From: an uncultured bacterium
GTDB taxonomy: Bacteria; Actinomycetota; Coriobacteriia; Coriobacteriales; Coriobacteriaceae
Assembly (NCBI GenBank): GCA_905214105.1
Contig: CAJMKK010000009.1
Span: 1 to 64,000, forward strand
DNA length: 64,000 nucleotides
Direction: 5' to 3'
The position numbers and the translations under genes were made by a program. The notes beneath the pieces are model-generated. The model ran no database searches, was not told the origin of the DNA, and was given only the letters and a program-made list of their open reading frames with translations. Positions 17,876 through 25,797 of this stretch are shown piece by piece. How positions within the stretch are numbered: position 1 is the stretch's first letter; every line of letters begins with the position of its first letter.

Positions 17876-19273
17876 TCAGATCCCGCACAGGGGGACCGCG
17901 ATGGTGGCCACCGCGCCGCCCGAGGGGCTGTTGGCGAGCGAGACGGAGCCCCCGTGGGCGCTCGCGGCCTCGGAGGCGACGTGGAGGCCGAGCCCGTAGT
18001 GGCGGTCTCCGTCGCGCGAGGAGCGGGAGGAGTCGTCTGTGAAGAGGCGCTCGCAGCCGCGTTCGAGGGCGGCGGGAGAAAAGCCCGGTCCGTCGTCGGC
18101 GACCTCGATGACGAGGTACCCGCCCGCGACGTCGCAGGAGACAGCCACGCGCGAGCGTGCGTGCTCGGCGGCGTTGGCCACGAGGTTCGCGGCGGCTCGC
18201 GCCAGGGTGGTTCGGTCGAGCGGGGCCTCGGGCGCGCCCGCGACAGTGGGGCCCGTGGCCGCGTCGAGCGCCACGCCTCGCGCCCGGGCGATCTGGGCGG
18301 CCTCGGCGAGGACCTGCTCGCAGAGCTCGGCCGGCCGCATGGGGGTCCTCTCCGCCCCGCCGGACCCGCGCGAGGCCTCGATGAGCAGGCGCACGTAGCC
18401 GTCGAGCCTTTCGACACCGTCGGCTATGTCGCGCGCGGCGGCCGAGAGGTCGGCGTCATTCTCATCTTCCAGCTCCTCCGCCACGAAGTCGGCGTTGGCG
18501 CGCAGCACGGTGAGCGGCGTCTTGAGGTCGTGGGCGAGCGACGCCATCTGCTCGCGCTGCCCCCGCTCCGCGGCCCAGCGGGCCTCGAGCGACTCGGCGA
18601 GGGAGGCCCGCATGGCGTCCATCGCGGCGAGGACGTCGTTCACCTCGCGCACGTTGGTGCTGCCGACCGCGAAGTCGAGCTCCCCCGCGCCGACGCGCCC
18701 CGCCGCCTCCGCGAGCGGCGCCATCTTGCGCGAGATCACGCGGCTCGCGCGTCGCGCCACGAGCGCGAGCGCGAGCGCGCTTCCCGCCGCAGCGCCGACG
18801 AGCATGAGGTTCTGCGGGTTGGGAAGCAGGCCGACGAGGTCGCGCGAGACCCACTGCGGCAGGTACTCGCTGACGAGTGCGCAGGCCCCGCCGCCCTTGA
18901 GCGGGAACGCGGCGTAGGTGAGGCCCGAACCCCCGCCCTCGATCTCCACTGTGCCCGGATCCGCGGCGAGTGCCGTACGGGCCATTTCCGTCGCGTCCTC
19001 GAGCCGCGTGCTCTCGAGGTCTGTCATCAGCACGTATCCGTCCTTGTTCAGAATGAGGTAGCGGTACGCCGTCGGCACGTCCTGCTGCCCGCAGACGCCG
19101 TCGCGTGCCAGGCCCTCCGCGACCTCGCGCGCATTGGCCGGCCCCCAGCTTGCCTCGTAGACGAAGCCCGCGTTGATCGCCACGGAGAGCACCATGAACG
19201 AGGCGAGCCACGCCGTGGCAACCGCCGCGAACGCGTAGGCGAAGTAGCGCGCGATGACGAAGGAAAGCGGCAT
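17876..19273 (-). CDS. Sensor histidine kinase
   Basis: Membrane sensor kinase, partner of the adjacent response regulator. From ATG 19273 it has 465 residues. A first membrane helix spans about 10-33, followed by an extracytoplasmic domain with three cysteines of about 115 residues. A second helix spans about 155-173, then a HAMP-like linker, the HisKA H-box LAHDLKTPL (His about 248), and a HATPase domain with N-box NLVANAAEHA, VADDGPGFS and YGLGLHVASEAA. A GTG at 19312 would add 13 residues and overlap the regulator; the ATG is preferred because the hydrophobic helix then starts at the N-terminus. By its neighbours it probably senses a lantibiotic-like peptide or envelope stress; the ligand is unknown. 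Confidence 0.9.
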   Translation of the reverse strand: MPLSFVIARYFAYAFAAVATAWLASFMVLSVAINAGFVYEASWGPANAREVAEGLARDGVCGQQDVPTAYRYLILNKDGYVLMTDLESTRLEDATEMARTALAADPGTVEIEGGGSGLTYAAFPLKGGGACALVSEYLPQWVSRDLVGLLPNPQNLMLVGAAAGSALALALVARRASRVISRKMAPLAEAAGRVGAGELDFAVGSTNVREVNDVLAAMDAMRASLAESLEARWAAERGQREQMASLAHDLKTPLTVLRANADFVAEELEDENDADLSAAARDIADGVERLDGYVRLLIEASRGSGGAERTPMRPAELCEQVLAEAAQIARARGVALDAATGPTVAGAPEAPLDRTTLARAAANLVANAAEHARSRVAVSCDVAGGYLVIEVADDGPGFSPAALERGCERLFTDDSSRSSRDGDRHYGLGLHVASEAASAHGGSVSLANSPSGGAVATIAVPLCGI

Positions 19274-19299
19274 GCCGCCGCGACCTCGCGCCCCGATCC

Positions 19300-19962
19300 T
19301 CAGAGCTGCCACTTGTACCCCATCCCCCAGACGGTCGCGATCGGATCGGCGCCGGCCTCGGAGAGTTTCCTCCGGGCGCGGCTGACCTGCATGGATATGG
19401 CCGCGTCGTCGGCGTCGCTCTCCCAGCCGAGTACCGCCTCGCGTATCTGCGCGCGGCTCATGACCTGCCCGGGGTGGCGGGCGAGGTACTCGCAGATGGC
19501 GTACTCGGTGGGCGTGAGCGGCACGGCCTTGTCGCCCACGGCGAGGCCGCGCGCCCCGAGGTCGATCCGCACCTCCCCGAAGGAGAGGGCGTGCGAGCGC
19601 GGCCGGCGCTCACGGCGTAGATGGGCCGCGACCTTGGCGCGCAGCTCCGCGGCCCCGAAGGGCTTGCGGACGTAGTCGTCGGCGCCCAGGCCGTAGGCGG
19701 CCACGGCGTCCTCCTCGGCCACGCGCGCGGTCAGGAAGACGATGGGGCCGTCGAAGTCCGGGCGGATCTGCCGCACGAGCTCGAAGCCGTCGAACCCCGG
19801 CATCATGACGTCGCAGAGCACGAGGTCGAAGCGCGAGAGGTCCATCCCCGGGACCGCCGTCGGGTCCGCCGCCCTGACGACCTCATGGCCGTCGCGGCCG
19901 AGGACTCGCGCGAGCGCGTCGAGGATCGCCCGTTCATCATCCACTGCCAGTATCCTCGCCAT
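19300..19962 (-). CDS. OmpR/PhoB-family response regulator
   Basis: A 220-residue DNA-binding regulator. The receiver domain has acidic pocket D8/D9, phosphoacceptor D51 in LCDVMMPGFDG, T in VFLTARV and K in DDYVRKPFG. A C-terminal winged-helix domain follows, with TPTEYAICEYLARHPGQVMSR and a final MGYKWQL. The start at 19962 is fixed by a near-perfect AGGAGGTCAAC ahead of the ATG; the longer frame upstream is shadow. It sits between the transporter group and the kinase and probably controls the transporter genes through sites such as the CGTTA repeats at 22805-22820. Confidence 0.94.
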   Translation of the reverse strand: MARILAVDDERAILDALARVLGRDGHEVVRAADPTAVPGMDLSRFDLVLCDVMMPGFDGFELVRQIRPDFDGPIVFLTARVAEEDAVAAYGLGADDYVRKPFGAAELRAKVAAHLRRERRPRSHALSFGEVRIDLGARGLAVGDKAVPLTPTEYAICEYLARHPGQVMSRAQIREAVLGWESDADDAAISMQVSRARRKLSEAGADPIATVWGMGYKWQL

Positions 19963-20006
19963 GTTGACCTCCTGAAACTCTCGTCGGAATTGTACTAGCG
20001 CCGTAC

Positions 20007-20408
20007 TCAGCGGTCCAGAGCCCTGCGCGCAGCCGCGGGCGGCTCGGCCGCGTCGCACGCGCGGTAGCGCACGCCCGAGCCGCCGCGTGCCTCGATCTCG
20101 AGCCAGCCCTCGCCGTCCGACTCCCGCCCGAAGAAGATGAGCTGGAGCTCTCGGACATTGCCTCTGTCATCCGCCGCGTCCACCAGGTAGACGTAGTTTG
20201 CCCCCGCCCCGGTGGCGTCGGCGTAGGAGCTCGCGTGGCTGCCGGGCTCGGGCGCGGGCGCCCACATGGCGATCTCAGGGTTGGGCAGCACGCGGTCGGC
20301 GATCGAGCGCAGCGCCGACCCCCAGCCGGCGTCGAGCAGGGCATTCCCGCCCAGGACGAGCGCTGCGGAGAGGAGGACGAGCATGGCGGCGAGCGGCCTC
20401 CTATGCAT
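20007..20408 (-). CDS. YxeA-like (DUF1093) secreted or membrane-anchored protein
   Basis: A 133-residue protein with a short basic N-terminus and one hydrophobic segment (about residues 5-26, LAAMLVLLSAALVLGGNALL), so secreted or anchored. The C-terminal half (ANYVYLVDAADDRGNVREL, then LQLIFFGRES, GWLEIEARGG and a late VRYRACD) follows the pattern I recall for YxeA/DUF1093 proteins, which often accompany lantibiotic-immunity transporters. The start at 20408 overlaps the permease stop by 8 bases; the longer frame upstream is shadow. A role in immunity, such as a peptide-binding accessory protein, is inferred from context only. Confidence 0.6.
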   Translation of the reverse strand: MHRRPLAAMLVLLSAALVLGGNALLDAGWGSALRSIADRVLPNPEIAMWAPAPEPGSHASSYADATGAGANYVYLVDAADDRGNVRELQLIFFGRESDGEGWLEIEARGGSGVRYRACDAAEPPAAARRALDR

Positions 20409-21216
20409 CTGCCCTCCCGTCCTCGAAGCGGCAGAACCAGGCGAGAAGGACGGCGTCGGCTGCCAGGGTGAGCACGAGGCTAGCGAGCGCAGTCGTGAGG
20501 AGAGGGCCCGCCGCGCGTGCGGCGTCGATAAAGGCCTCCACCCCGAGCGACCCCAGGCGAGCGGGCCAGGCGAGCGGCACCCAGCACAGGGGCGTCGCCA
20601 GGGCACCGGTGAGCTCGCCGGTCATGAGGCCGTGCGCAAGTCCGCCCACCGAGAAGAACGCGAGGAGCACCCCCGCAGCGCCGGCGCCGATGGTGGCGTT
20701 GCGGCCGAGGCGCAGGGCCACGCCGAGCCCCAGCGCGTAGAGGGGCAGGCTGCCCAGCACGATGCCCGCCCACGCGGCCGCAAGCGGAGCGGGCCCGAGC
20801 GGCAGGCGCCCGGCGACGGCGAGCACGGCCCCGAACACGCCGAGCGCCACGGCCAGCGCGGCGGCGCCGAGCGCCGCAAGGGCGAGTAGCTTTGCCGCGA
20901 CGGCGCGCCCGCGCGAGGGGACCGCCGTGAGGTTGGCGAGGCGCCCGGCAGCGCGCTCCTCGTCCACGGCAAGTCCGCAGACGATGGCGGACATGAGCGG
21001 CATGAGGGCGCCAAGGAACTGGACGTAGGCGTCTGCGCCCAGCGCCGGGTCCCATCGGGCTACGGAGAAGTACTCGCCGCAGGCAAGACCGGCCGCCAGG
21101 CCGCAGACGAGGTGCACCGCCGTGAGCGGGGAGCGCGCCAGGCGCAGGGCCTCGGAGAGCAGGGCCCGCGGGAGGGTCATGCGCGGCGTCGGGTCGGAGA
21201 TTCGCGACATGGCCAT
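20401..21216 (-). CDS. Lantibiotic-immunity ABC transporter permease (MutG/EpiG-like)
   Basis: A 271-residue integral membrane subunit with about six hydrophobic segments, for example LTAVHLVCGLAAGLACG and SLPLYALGLGVALRLG. It is paired with a second permease and one ATPase in the ATPase-E-G order of nisFEG/mutFEG-type immunity systems, which expel lantibiotics from the membrane. Its ATG overlaps the upstream permease stop in TGATG, so the subunits are translationally coupled. The start is MAMSRISD at 21216; the frame continuing upstream is shadow. The E/G assignment is by position and length. Confidence 0.82.
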   Translation of the reverse strand: MAMSRISDPTPRMTLPRALLSEALRLARSPLTAVHLVCGLAAGLACGEYFSVARWDPALGADAYVQFLGALMPLMSAIVCGLAVDEERAAGRLANLTAVPSRGRAVAAKLLALAALGAAALAVALGVFGAVLAVAGRLPLGPAPLAAAWAGIVLGSLPLYALGLGVALRLGRNATIGAGAAGVLLAFFSVGGLAHGLMTGELTGALATPLCWVPLAWPARLGSLGVEAFIDAARAAGPLLTTALASLVLTLAADAVLLAWFCRFEDGRADA

Positions 21217-21986
21217 CACCTCTCCTCGGAGTGCGCGAACCAGGCCGCGCCCGCCGCCGTGAGCGCGGCGAACGCGAGCGCGCTGACCGCAAGGCCCGCC
21301 AGCGTGAGCATGCCATCCGCCGCGAGCGCCCCGCCGAGCGCCATGTCCGCCGCGAGTGGCTCGCCGCTCGGCAGCACGGGGATGAAGCTCGTGGGGATGA
21401 CCATGCTCGCCGACGGCGGAAAGAGCTGCGGCAACGGAACCAACGACCAGGCGAACCCACCCACGAGCTGCGCGACGAGCGGGCAGAAGATGCCCGCGAG
21501 CACGCCGAGCCGCACCGTGAGAAAGAGCCCTGCGGGAATCATCCACGCCACGGTCACCGTGTTGACGAGCGCGCAGAAGAGCATCGTGAGCGTACCCGCG
21601 GCCGTGAGGCCCTGCGAGGAGAACGCCGATCCCGCGAGGTAGATGCCGAAGACCACAAGGTTCGAGAGCGTACAGAGCGCGAGGCACCAGAGCGCCTTGG
21701 CCCACCAGGCGCGCCCGAGCGGGAAGCCCAGGCCCAAAAGCCCCCGCATCCGCGTGCGCGCGTCCGCCCGCGCGACGCACGCCACCACGAGCGAGAGAGC
21801 TACGGGCAGGAAGAGCACGTACCAGTAGTTCCATGCGCTGAATATCTGCACGCCCCGGTAGGGCATCGCGCCGAGCAGCGGCATCGGCAGCGCCATGAGC
21901 ACGGCCAGGCGAACCGGCGCCGCGTGGCGCGACTTCAGGGCCTCGGCGCGCAGGCTCGCGAGCAGGCCGCCTTTCTCGCCGGTCAT
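21216..21986 (-). CDS. Lantibiotic-immunity ABC transporter permease (MutE/EpiE-like)
   Basis: A 256-residue polytopic membrane protein, first of the two permeases. After a polar N-terminus with LRAEALKSRHAAP it shows repeated hydrophobic segments and the region FSAWNYWYVLFLPVALS, of the kind seen in ABC-2 permeases of the MutE/EpiE/SpaE group. It overlaps the ATPase stop by 4 bases (ATGA) and the second permease start by 1 base. The transported peptide cannot be predicted, and no bacteriocin gene is nearby. Confidence 0.85.
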   Translation of the reverse strand: MTGEKGGLLASLRAEALKSRHAAPVRLAVLMALPMPLLGAMPYRGVQIFSAWNYWYVLFLPVALSLVVACVARADARTRMRGLLGLGFPLGRAWWAKALWCLALCTLSNLVVFGIYLAGSAFSSQGLTAAGTLTMLFCALVNTVTVAWMIPAGLFLTVRLGVLAGIFCPLVAQLVGGFAWSLVPLPQLFPPSASMVIPTSFIPVLPSGEPLAADMALGGALAADGMLTLAGLAVSALAFAALTAAGAAWFAHSEER

Positions 21987-22711
21987 GCCGCCACCTCCCC
22001 GCGCGCTCGTCGCCCTTCCCGGCAGAAGCTCATGAAGAGTTCCTCGAGGTCCTGCCCTGGCCGAAGCACATCCTCGTAGGCGAGGCGCCCCCCGCAGATG
22101 ATGCCGATGGTGTCCGCCATCTGCTGCACCTCTGAGAGGATGTGGCTCGAGACGATCACCGTCGTACCCGCCGCCGCGAAGCCGCGGATCTGGTCGCGCA
22201 GCTCCTCGATGCCGATGGGGTCGAGGCCGTTGGTGGGCTCATCGAGCACGAGCAGGCGTGGCCGGGCGATCAGCGCCAGCGCGAGCCCTAGGCGCTGCCG
22301 CATGCCCATCGAGAAGCGCCCGGCGCGCTTCTTCCTGGTGTCCGCGAGGCCCACGGCGGCGAGCACCTCATCTATGCGGCTCTCGGGAAGGCCCAGCAGC
22401 GTGGTGCGCACGCGCAGGTTCTCGCGCGCGGTGAGGTTGGGGTAGAGCGGCGCCTCCTCGATGAGGCTGCCGATTGCGTAGAGGTCCTCGCGACGCCAGG
22501 CGTGCCCGGCAAAGAGAATCTCCCCGGCCGTCGGCCGCAGCATCCCGCAGATCATCTTGAGCGTTGTCGACTTGCCGGCGCCGTTGGGACCGAGCAGCCC
22601 GTACACCTCGCCCTCGTGGATATGAAGGCTCACGTCGGCCACGGCGTCCTGCGCCTGGTCGCCGCGGCCGAAGCGCTTGGTGAGCCCGCGCGTCTCGAGC
22701 ATGTAACCCAT
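21983..22711 (-). CDS. Lantibiotic-immunity ABC transporter ATP-binding protein (MutF/NisF-like)
   Basis: A 242-residue ABC ATPase with Walker [11 protein letters not shown] (residues 40-49), a Q-loop (EEAPLYPNLTARENL), signature FSMGMRQRLGLALALI and Walker B LLVLDEPTNGLDP. SMGMRQRLG in place of LSGGQ is typical of the BcrA/NisF/CcmA drug-export subfamily. The start at 22711 is supported by GAAAGGATAAACCC. It is the first gene of the - strand operon, and the remaining five genes follow it without large gaps. Confidence 0.92.
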   Translation of the reverse strand: MGYMLETRGLTKRFGRGDQAQDAVADVSLHIHEGEVYGLLGPNGAGKSTTLKMICGMLRPTAGEILFAGHAWRREDLYAIGSLIEEAPLYPNLTARENLRVRTTLLGLPESRIDEVLAAVGLADTRKKRAGRFSMGMRQRLGLALALIARPRLLVLDEPTNGLDPIGIEELRDQIRGFAAAGTTVIVSSHILSEVQQMADTIGIICGGRLAYEDVLRPGQDLEELFMSFCREGRRARGEVAA

Positions 22712-22732
22712 GGGTTTATCCTTTCTCTTCCG

Positions 22733-22765
22733 GGCGCGCGGGCCGAGCCACCGTGCCCGCGCGCC
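22733..22765 (-). promoter_or_regulatory. GC-rich leader hairpin before the immunity operon
   Basis: GGCGCGCGGGC (22733-22743) and GCCCGCGCGCC (22755-22765) form a perfect 11-bp stem around an 11-base loop, 22-54 bases upstream of the ATPase start. No T-run follows on the - strand. It could be a leader attenuator or mRNA-stabilising stem. A second symmetric element, CACCATCCATGGTG, lies at 22780-22793. Confidence 0.5.
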
Positions 22766-22804
22766 TTACCTTTCGGGTTCACCATCCATGGTGGGGCGCG
22801 TTTC

Positions 22805-22820
22805 TAACGAAGCCGTAACG
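22805..22820 (-). promoter_or_regulatory. Candidate response-regulator binding repeats (CGTTA x2)
   Basis: On the - strand two CGTTA copies (plus-strand TAACG at 22805-22809 and 22816-22820) are spaced 11 bases apart, about one helical turn. That spacing is typical for tandem OmpR/PhoB-type regulator sites. They lie about 95 bases before the operon start, a plausible promoter position. No clear -35/-10 pair could be assigned. Confidence 0.4.
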
Positions 22821-22922
22821 GCCGTTGGGTTCTTTTGGCGCTAGCCCTTCTCGACCCGCACATCATGATTAATTTGCTTAAGGCAACAACTTTCCCGACC
22901 GATGTAATCACCGAATCAAAAC

Positions 22923-22979
22923 GTGTACATAAGCCATCAAAGATGCCGAAAAATGTCATATTTGGAGGCTGATGTACAC
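22923..22979. repeat. Long inverted repeat in the 22.7-23.1 kb gap
   Basis: GTGTACATAAGCC (22923-22935) and GGCTGATGTACAC (22967-22979) pair at 12 of 13 positions around a 31-base AT-rich loop. No T-run follows on either strand. The rest of this roughly 395-base gap (22712-23107) holds the immunity operon leader and presumably the promoter of the + strand phosphatidyltransferase gene; no gene is seen in it. Confidence 0.55.
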
Positions 22980-23107
22980 AAATGCAGAATCCCGCACAAC
23001 CCAGTAGCATCCTCCATATGTCTGGACTCTCTATGCTTACGCTGGATAGACATCGCCAGAACGGGTATAGTATCGAAAGTTTTGTCGTTTACCAGCGGGG
23101 GAGTCCT

Positions 23108-23812
23108 GTGGGCATCAAGAAGAAGATCAAAAAGGAGCTTATCGGCACCTCCGATTACCCGTCGAATAAGATCTTCACGATCTCCAATTTCATCACCTTT
23201 ACGCGCCTCGTGCTCACGCTCGTCTTCCTGTACCTGTTTGTGACGGACAACAACCGTGTCGTCGCCATTGTCATCTATGCCATCGCGGCCTCCACCGACT
23301 GGATGGACGGTCAGATTGCCCGCATGACCAAAACGGTCTCATGGCTCGGCAAGGTCATGGATCCCATCTGCGACCGTGCGCTGTTGTTTACCGGCGTGCT
23401 GGGCCTGGTCGTCCGCGGCGAGCTTCCCATCTGGGTCTGCGTGCTCATTATCGGCCGCGATATCTACCTGGGCATCGGCACGCTCACCGTGCGGCACTAC
23501 CACCGGCGCCCCATCGACGTCGTCTTTCCCGGCAAGATTGCCACGGCACTGCTCATGACCGGCTTCTCGCTCATGTTGCTTGGGTTCCCCGTCGTGGACG
23601 GCTGGCATCTGCTAGCCGCCACGTTCACGGCGTTCCCGGGCCTCAATGGCAGCTCGGTGCCCCTCGGCATCTTTTTTGTCTACGGCGGCGTCATCTTCTC
23701 CATGCTCACCGCTGTCATCTATACCATTAAGGGAGGGGTGGCCATTAAACAGGCCATCGCGCATCCCGAGGATGAGGACATCGACTTTCTGAACCCCGAA
23801 ATCGAAGACTAG
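23108..23812 (+). CDS. CDP-alcohol phosphatidyltransferase family protein
   Basis: Integral membrane enzyme of the PgsA/CDP-OH-P family, which joins a CDP-activated lipid to an alcohol. The motif DWMDGQIARMTKTVSW, then GKVMDPICDRA, gives the DGxxAR...GxxxDxxxD signature, with several hydrophobic helices after it. The GTG at 23108 (GTGGGCATCAAG) after GGGGGAGTCCT is preferred, giving 234 residues; the frame continues upstream through a region holding the inverted repeat. A second, better PgsA lies at 44117-44755, so this copy probably uses another alcohol; the product is not predictable. Confidence 0.85.
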   Translation: MGIKKKIKKELIGTSDYPSNKIFTISNFITFTRLVLTLVFLYLFVTDNNRVVAIVIYAIAASTDWMDGQIARMTKTVSWLGKVMDPICDRALLFTGVLGLVVRGELPIWVCVLIIGRDIYLGIGTLTVRHYHRRPIDVVFPGKIATALLMTGFSLMLLGFPVVDGWHLLAATFTAFPGLNGSSVPLGIFFVYGGVIFSMLTAVIYTIKGGVAIKQAIAHPEDEDIDFLNPEIED

Positions 23813-23877
23813 GTCGTTGGGGTATGATTACGTACGGTACATTTTTTGCGGCACGTCCGCGTTAGATAGGGGTTGTC

Positions 23878-24312
23878 ATGGACAACAAGGATAACAATAT
23901 GCCTCAGAACGATAAGACTGCGGACGCTACCTGCGTTTTCCGTGTTCCTTCGAGCGATGTCACCGTTCCCGACCTTATGGCCAACGTGCGCATCACCGCT
24001 CCGGTTCTGTCCATCGTCAAGGGTCCGCAGACCGGAGCTGCCTTTGAACTCGAGGACGACGTGACCACTATCGGCCGCGATCCCGCGAACGGCATCTTCC
24101 TCAACGACATGACTGTCTCGCGCAGCCACGCACGCATTATTCGTGAGGGCCTGGGCGCCCGTATTGAGGATCTGGGCTCGCTCAACGGCACCTGGGTCGA
24201 CGGCGCCATCGTCAACGGTGCTCCGCTGCATGACGGCTCTTCCGTTCAGATCGGTACGTTCACGCTCATCTACCACGAGAGCACGCCGGAGCGCATCGAA
24301 ACCGGTGAGTAG
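23878..24312 (+). CDS. FHA-domain protein
   Basis: A 144-residue protein with an unstructured N-terminal third and a forkhead-associated domain, a phosphothreonine-binding module. Key FHA residues are present: TTIGRDPANGIFL, SRSHARI and LGSLNGTWVDG. The N-terminal part includes DATCVFRVP, and a nearby Thr could be a kinase target as in GarA/OdhI-like proteins; that is inference. It lies 3 bases before the MerR-type gene, suggesting cotranscription. A TATGAT at 23823-23828 may be the -10 of its promoter, without a clear -35. Confidence 0.9.
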   Translation: MDNKDNNMPQNDKTADATCVFRVPSSDVTVPDLMANVRITAPVLSIVKGPQTGAAFELEDDVTTIGRDPANGIFLNDMTVSRSHARIIREGLGARIEDLGSLNGTWVDGAIVNGAPLHDGSSVQIGTFTLIYHESTPERIETGE

Positions 24313-24315
24313 GTA

Positions 24316-25200
24316 ATGGCCGAACGCAACTATCTGAGTATCGGCCAAGTCGTCAACCTACTTCGAGGCGCATACCCCGATTTATCGAACTCAAAAATTA
24401 GATTTCTAGAAGATGAGGGGCTCATCGCCCCTCATCGAACGCCTAAGGGGTATCGCCAGTACTCCAAGGAAGACGTTGACCGTCTCGAGGTCATCCTGCA
24501 CCTGCAGAAGACCCGCTACATGCCGCTCAACGTGATTAAGCAGCGCTTGGAAAACGCAACGGACCTGTCCACTTTGGCTTACGAGGTGGGTCTTCTGTCC
24601 GATGTCCCGCTTAAGACGGAGCCCAAGGAGACCAAGCAAAAGCTGCACCCCATCGAGACGATCCCCGATATGCTCGGTGTTGAGATCTCGTTTATCCGCT
24701 CCCTTGCCGAGAACGATCTCATCCGCATCATCAAGAGTCCGCAGAACCGTGAGCTCGTCGATGGCCGAGATTTCCCGATCATCCGTTACTGCTCGGAGCT
24801 GTCGCGCTTCCACATTGAGCCGCGCAACCTGCGCCAGTACGTATCGTCGGCAAACCGCGAGTCTTCGATGTTTGAGCAGGTGCTTGTGAGCATGCTCGGC
24901 ATGGATACCTCCGATGACGAACGCGACGCCAAGCTCGAGCGCGCCTTTAAGAAGCTGCACGACCTCACCGAGGGCGTGCACACCGCGCTACTTAAGAACC
25001 GTGTCTTTGAGTCGCTCAACGCAGTGGTCGAGGACGCTGACATCGATGCTCTCGATGAGGAGATCGCGCGTTCCGAATCCACCAAGACTAAAAGCGATGG
25101 GGCAAGCGTCCCCGCGGTTGTCGCACACGACGAGTCGCTCGTACAGCCGTCCAAGGTCATCGTCACCTCGCATAGCTCGTCTGCTAACACGGGTAAATAA
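24316..25200 (+). CDS. MerR-family transcriptional regulator
   Basis: A 294-residue regulator with an N-terminal MerR winged helix (YLSIGQVVNLLRGAYPDLS, then KIRFLEDEGLI and PHRTPKGYRQYSKEDVDRL). A second helical region follows, and a C-terminal Ser/Ala-rich tail carries no metal-binding cysteines. The paired FHA plus MerR layout resembles the actinobacterial garA-like/ftsR arrangement (Rv1827-Rv1828 type), where the MerR protein regulates growth genes. That comparison is from memory and rests on gene order and length. Start ATG 24316 is 3 bases after the FHA stop. Confidence 0.9.
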   Translation: MAERNYLSIGQVVNLLRGAYPDLSNSKIRFLEDEGLIAPHRTPKGYRQYSKEDVDRLEVILHLQKTRYMPLNVIKQRLENATDLSTLAYEVGLLSDVPLKTEPKETKQKLHPIETIPDMLGVEISFIRSLAENDLIRIIKSPQNRELVDGRDFPIIRYCSELSRFHIEPRNLRQYVSSANRESSMFEQVLVSMLGMDTSDDERDAKLERAFKKLHDLTEGVHTALLKNRVFESLNAVVEDADIDALDEEIARSESTKTKSDGASVPAVVAHDESLVQPSKVIVTSHSSSANTGK

Positions 25201-25236
25201 CCGCCGTCCACCCGGCAATCCATGAAAGGTCATGCC

Positions 25237-25767
25237 ATGTACGACTTCGAATCTCACATCGTCGATATCCCCAACTATCCCGAGCCCGGAGTCGTCTTTA
25301 AGGACATCACACCGCTCTTTGGCAATCCCGAGGCCCTGAAGGCCATGGTGGATGCCCTGGCCGAGCATTTTGCCGACATGGACATTACCAAGGTCGTGGG
25401 ACCCGAGGCCCGCGGCTTTATGGTCGGAGTTCCCGTGGCCGTCGCCCTGGGCGCCGGCTTTGTTCCCGCACGTAAGCCGGGCAAACTGCCGCGCAAGACG
25501 GTCAGCGAGAGCTACGAACTCGAGTATGGAACGGATTCTATCGAGATCCATGCCGATGCTATCAGCTCTAAAGATACCGTGTTGATTCTGGATGACTTGG
25601 TCGCGACGGGCGGAACCGTCGAGGCAACAGGTAAACTGGTGCGAGATATGGGCGCAAAGCTTGTAGGCTATGGCTGTATCCTTGAGCTTGCGTTTCTTAA
25701 CCCGCGCGAGAAGCTCACGCCTTCCCATGAGGACGTTGAGCTCTTTAGCCTGGTAACGGTGGACTAG
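25237..25767 (+). CDS. apt: Adenine phosphoribosyltransferase (Apt)
   Basis: Salvages adenine to AMP with PRPP in the cytosol. The 176-residue protein begins MYDFESHIVDIPNYPEPGVV, has FKDITPLF, the substrate loop RKPGKLPRKT and the PRPP motif VLILDDLVATGGTVEA. The second ATG (25237) is chosen over 25222 because GAAAGGT sits at the right distance and the N-terminus then matches the family. It is followed closely by the NlpC/P60 gene. Confidence 0.95.
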   Translation: MYDFESHIVDIPNYPEPGVVFKDITPLFGNPEALKAMVDALAEHFADMDITKVVGPEARGFMVGVPVAVALGAGFVPARKPGKLPRKTVSESYELEYGTDSIEIHADAISSKDTVLILDDLVATGGTVEATGKLVRDMGAKLVGYGCILELAFLNPREKLTPSHEDVELFSLVTVD

Positions 25768-25797
25768 CCGTTACCCTAGTACTGGAAAGGAAGCTCC

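Noticed and set aside
17954..19675. 573-codon + strand frame opposite the kinase and regulator
   Set aside because: It is rich in R, G, E and A without motifs, while both genes on the other strand have full domain sets and a strong Shine-Dalgarno.
17876..22711. A complete lantibiotic biosynthesis cluster
   Set aside because: Only immunity and two-component genes are present. I looked for a small peptide gene with a GG or FNLD-type leader and for LanB/LanC/LanM-like frames on both strands and saw none.
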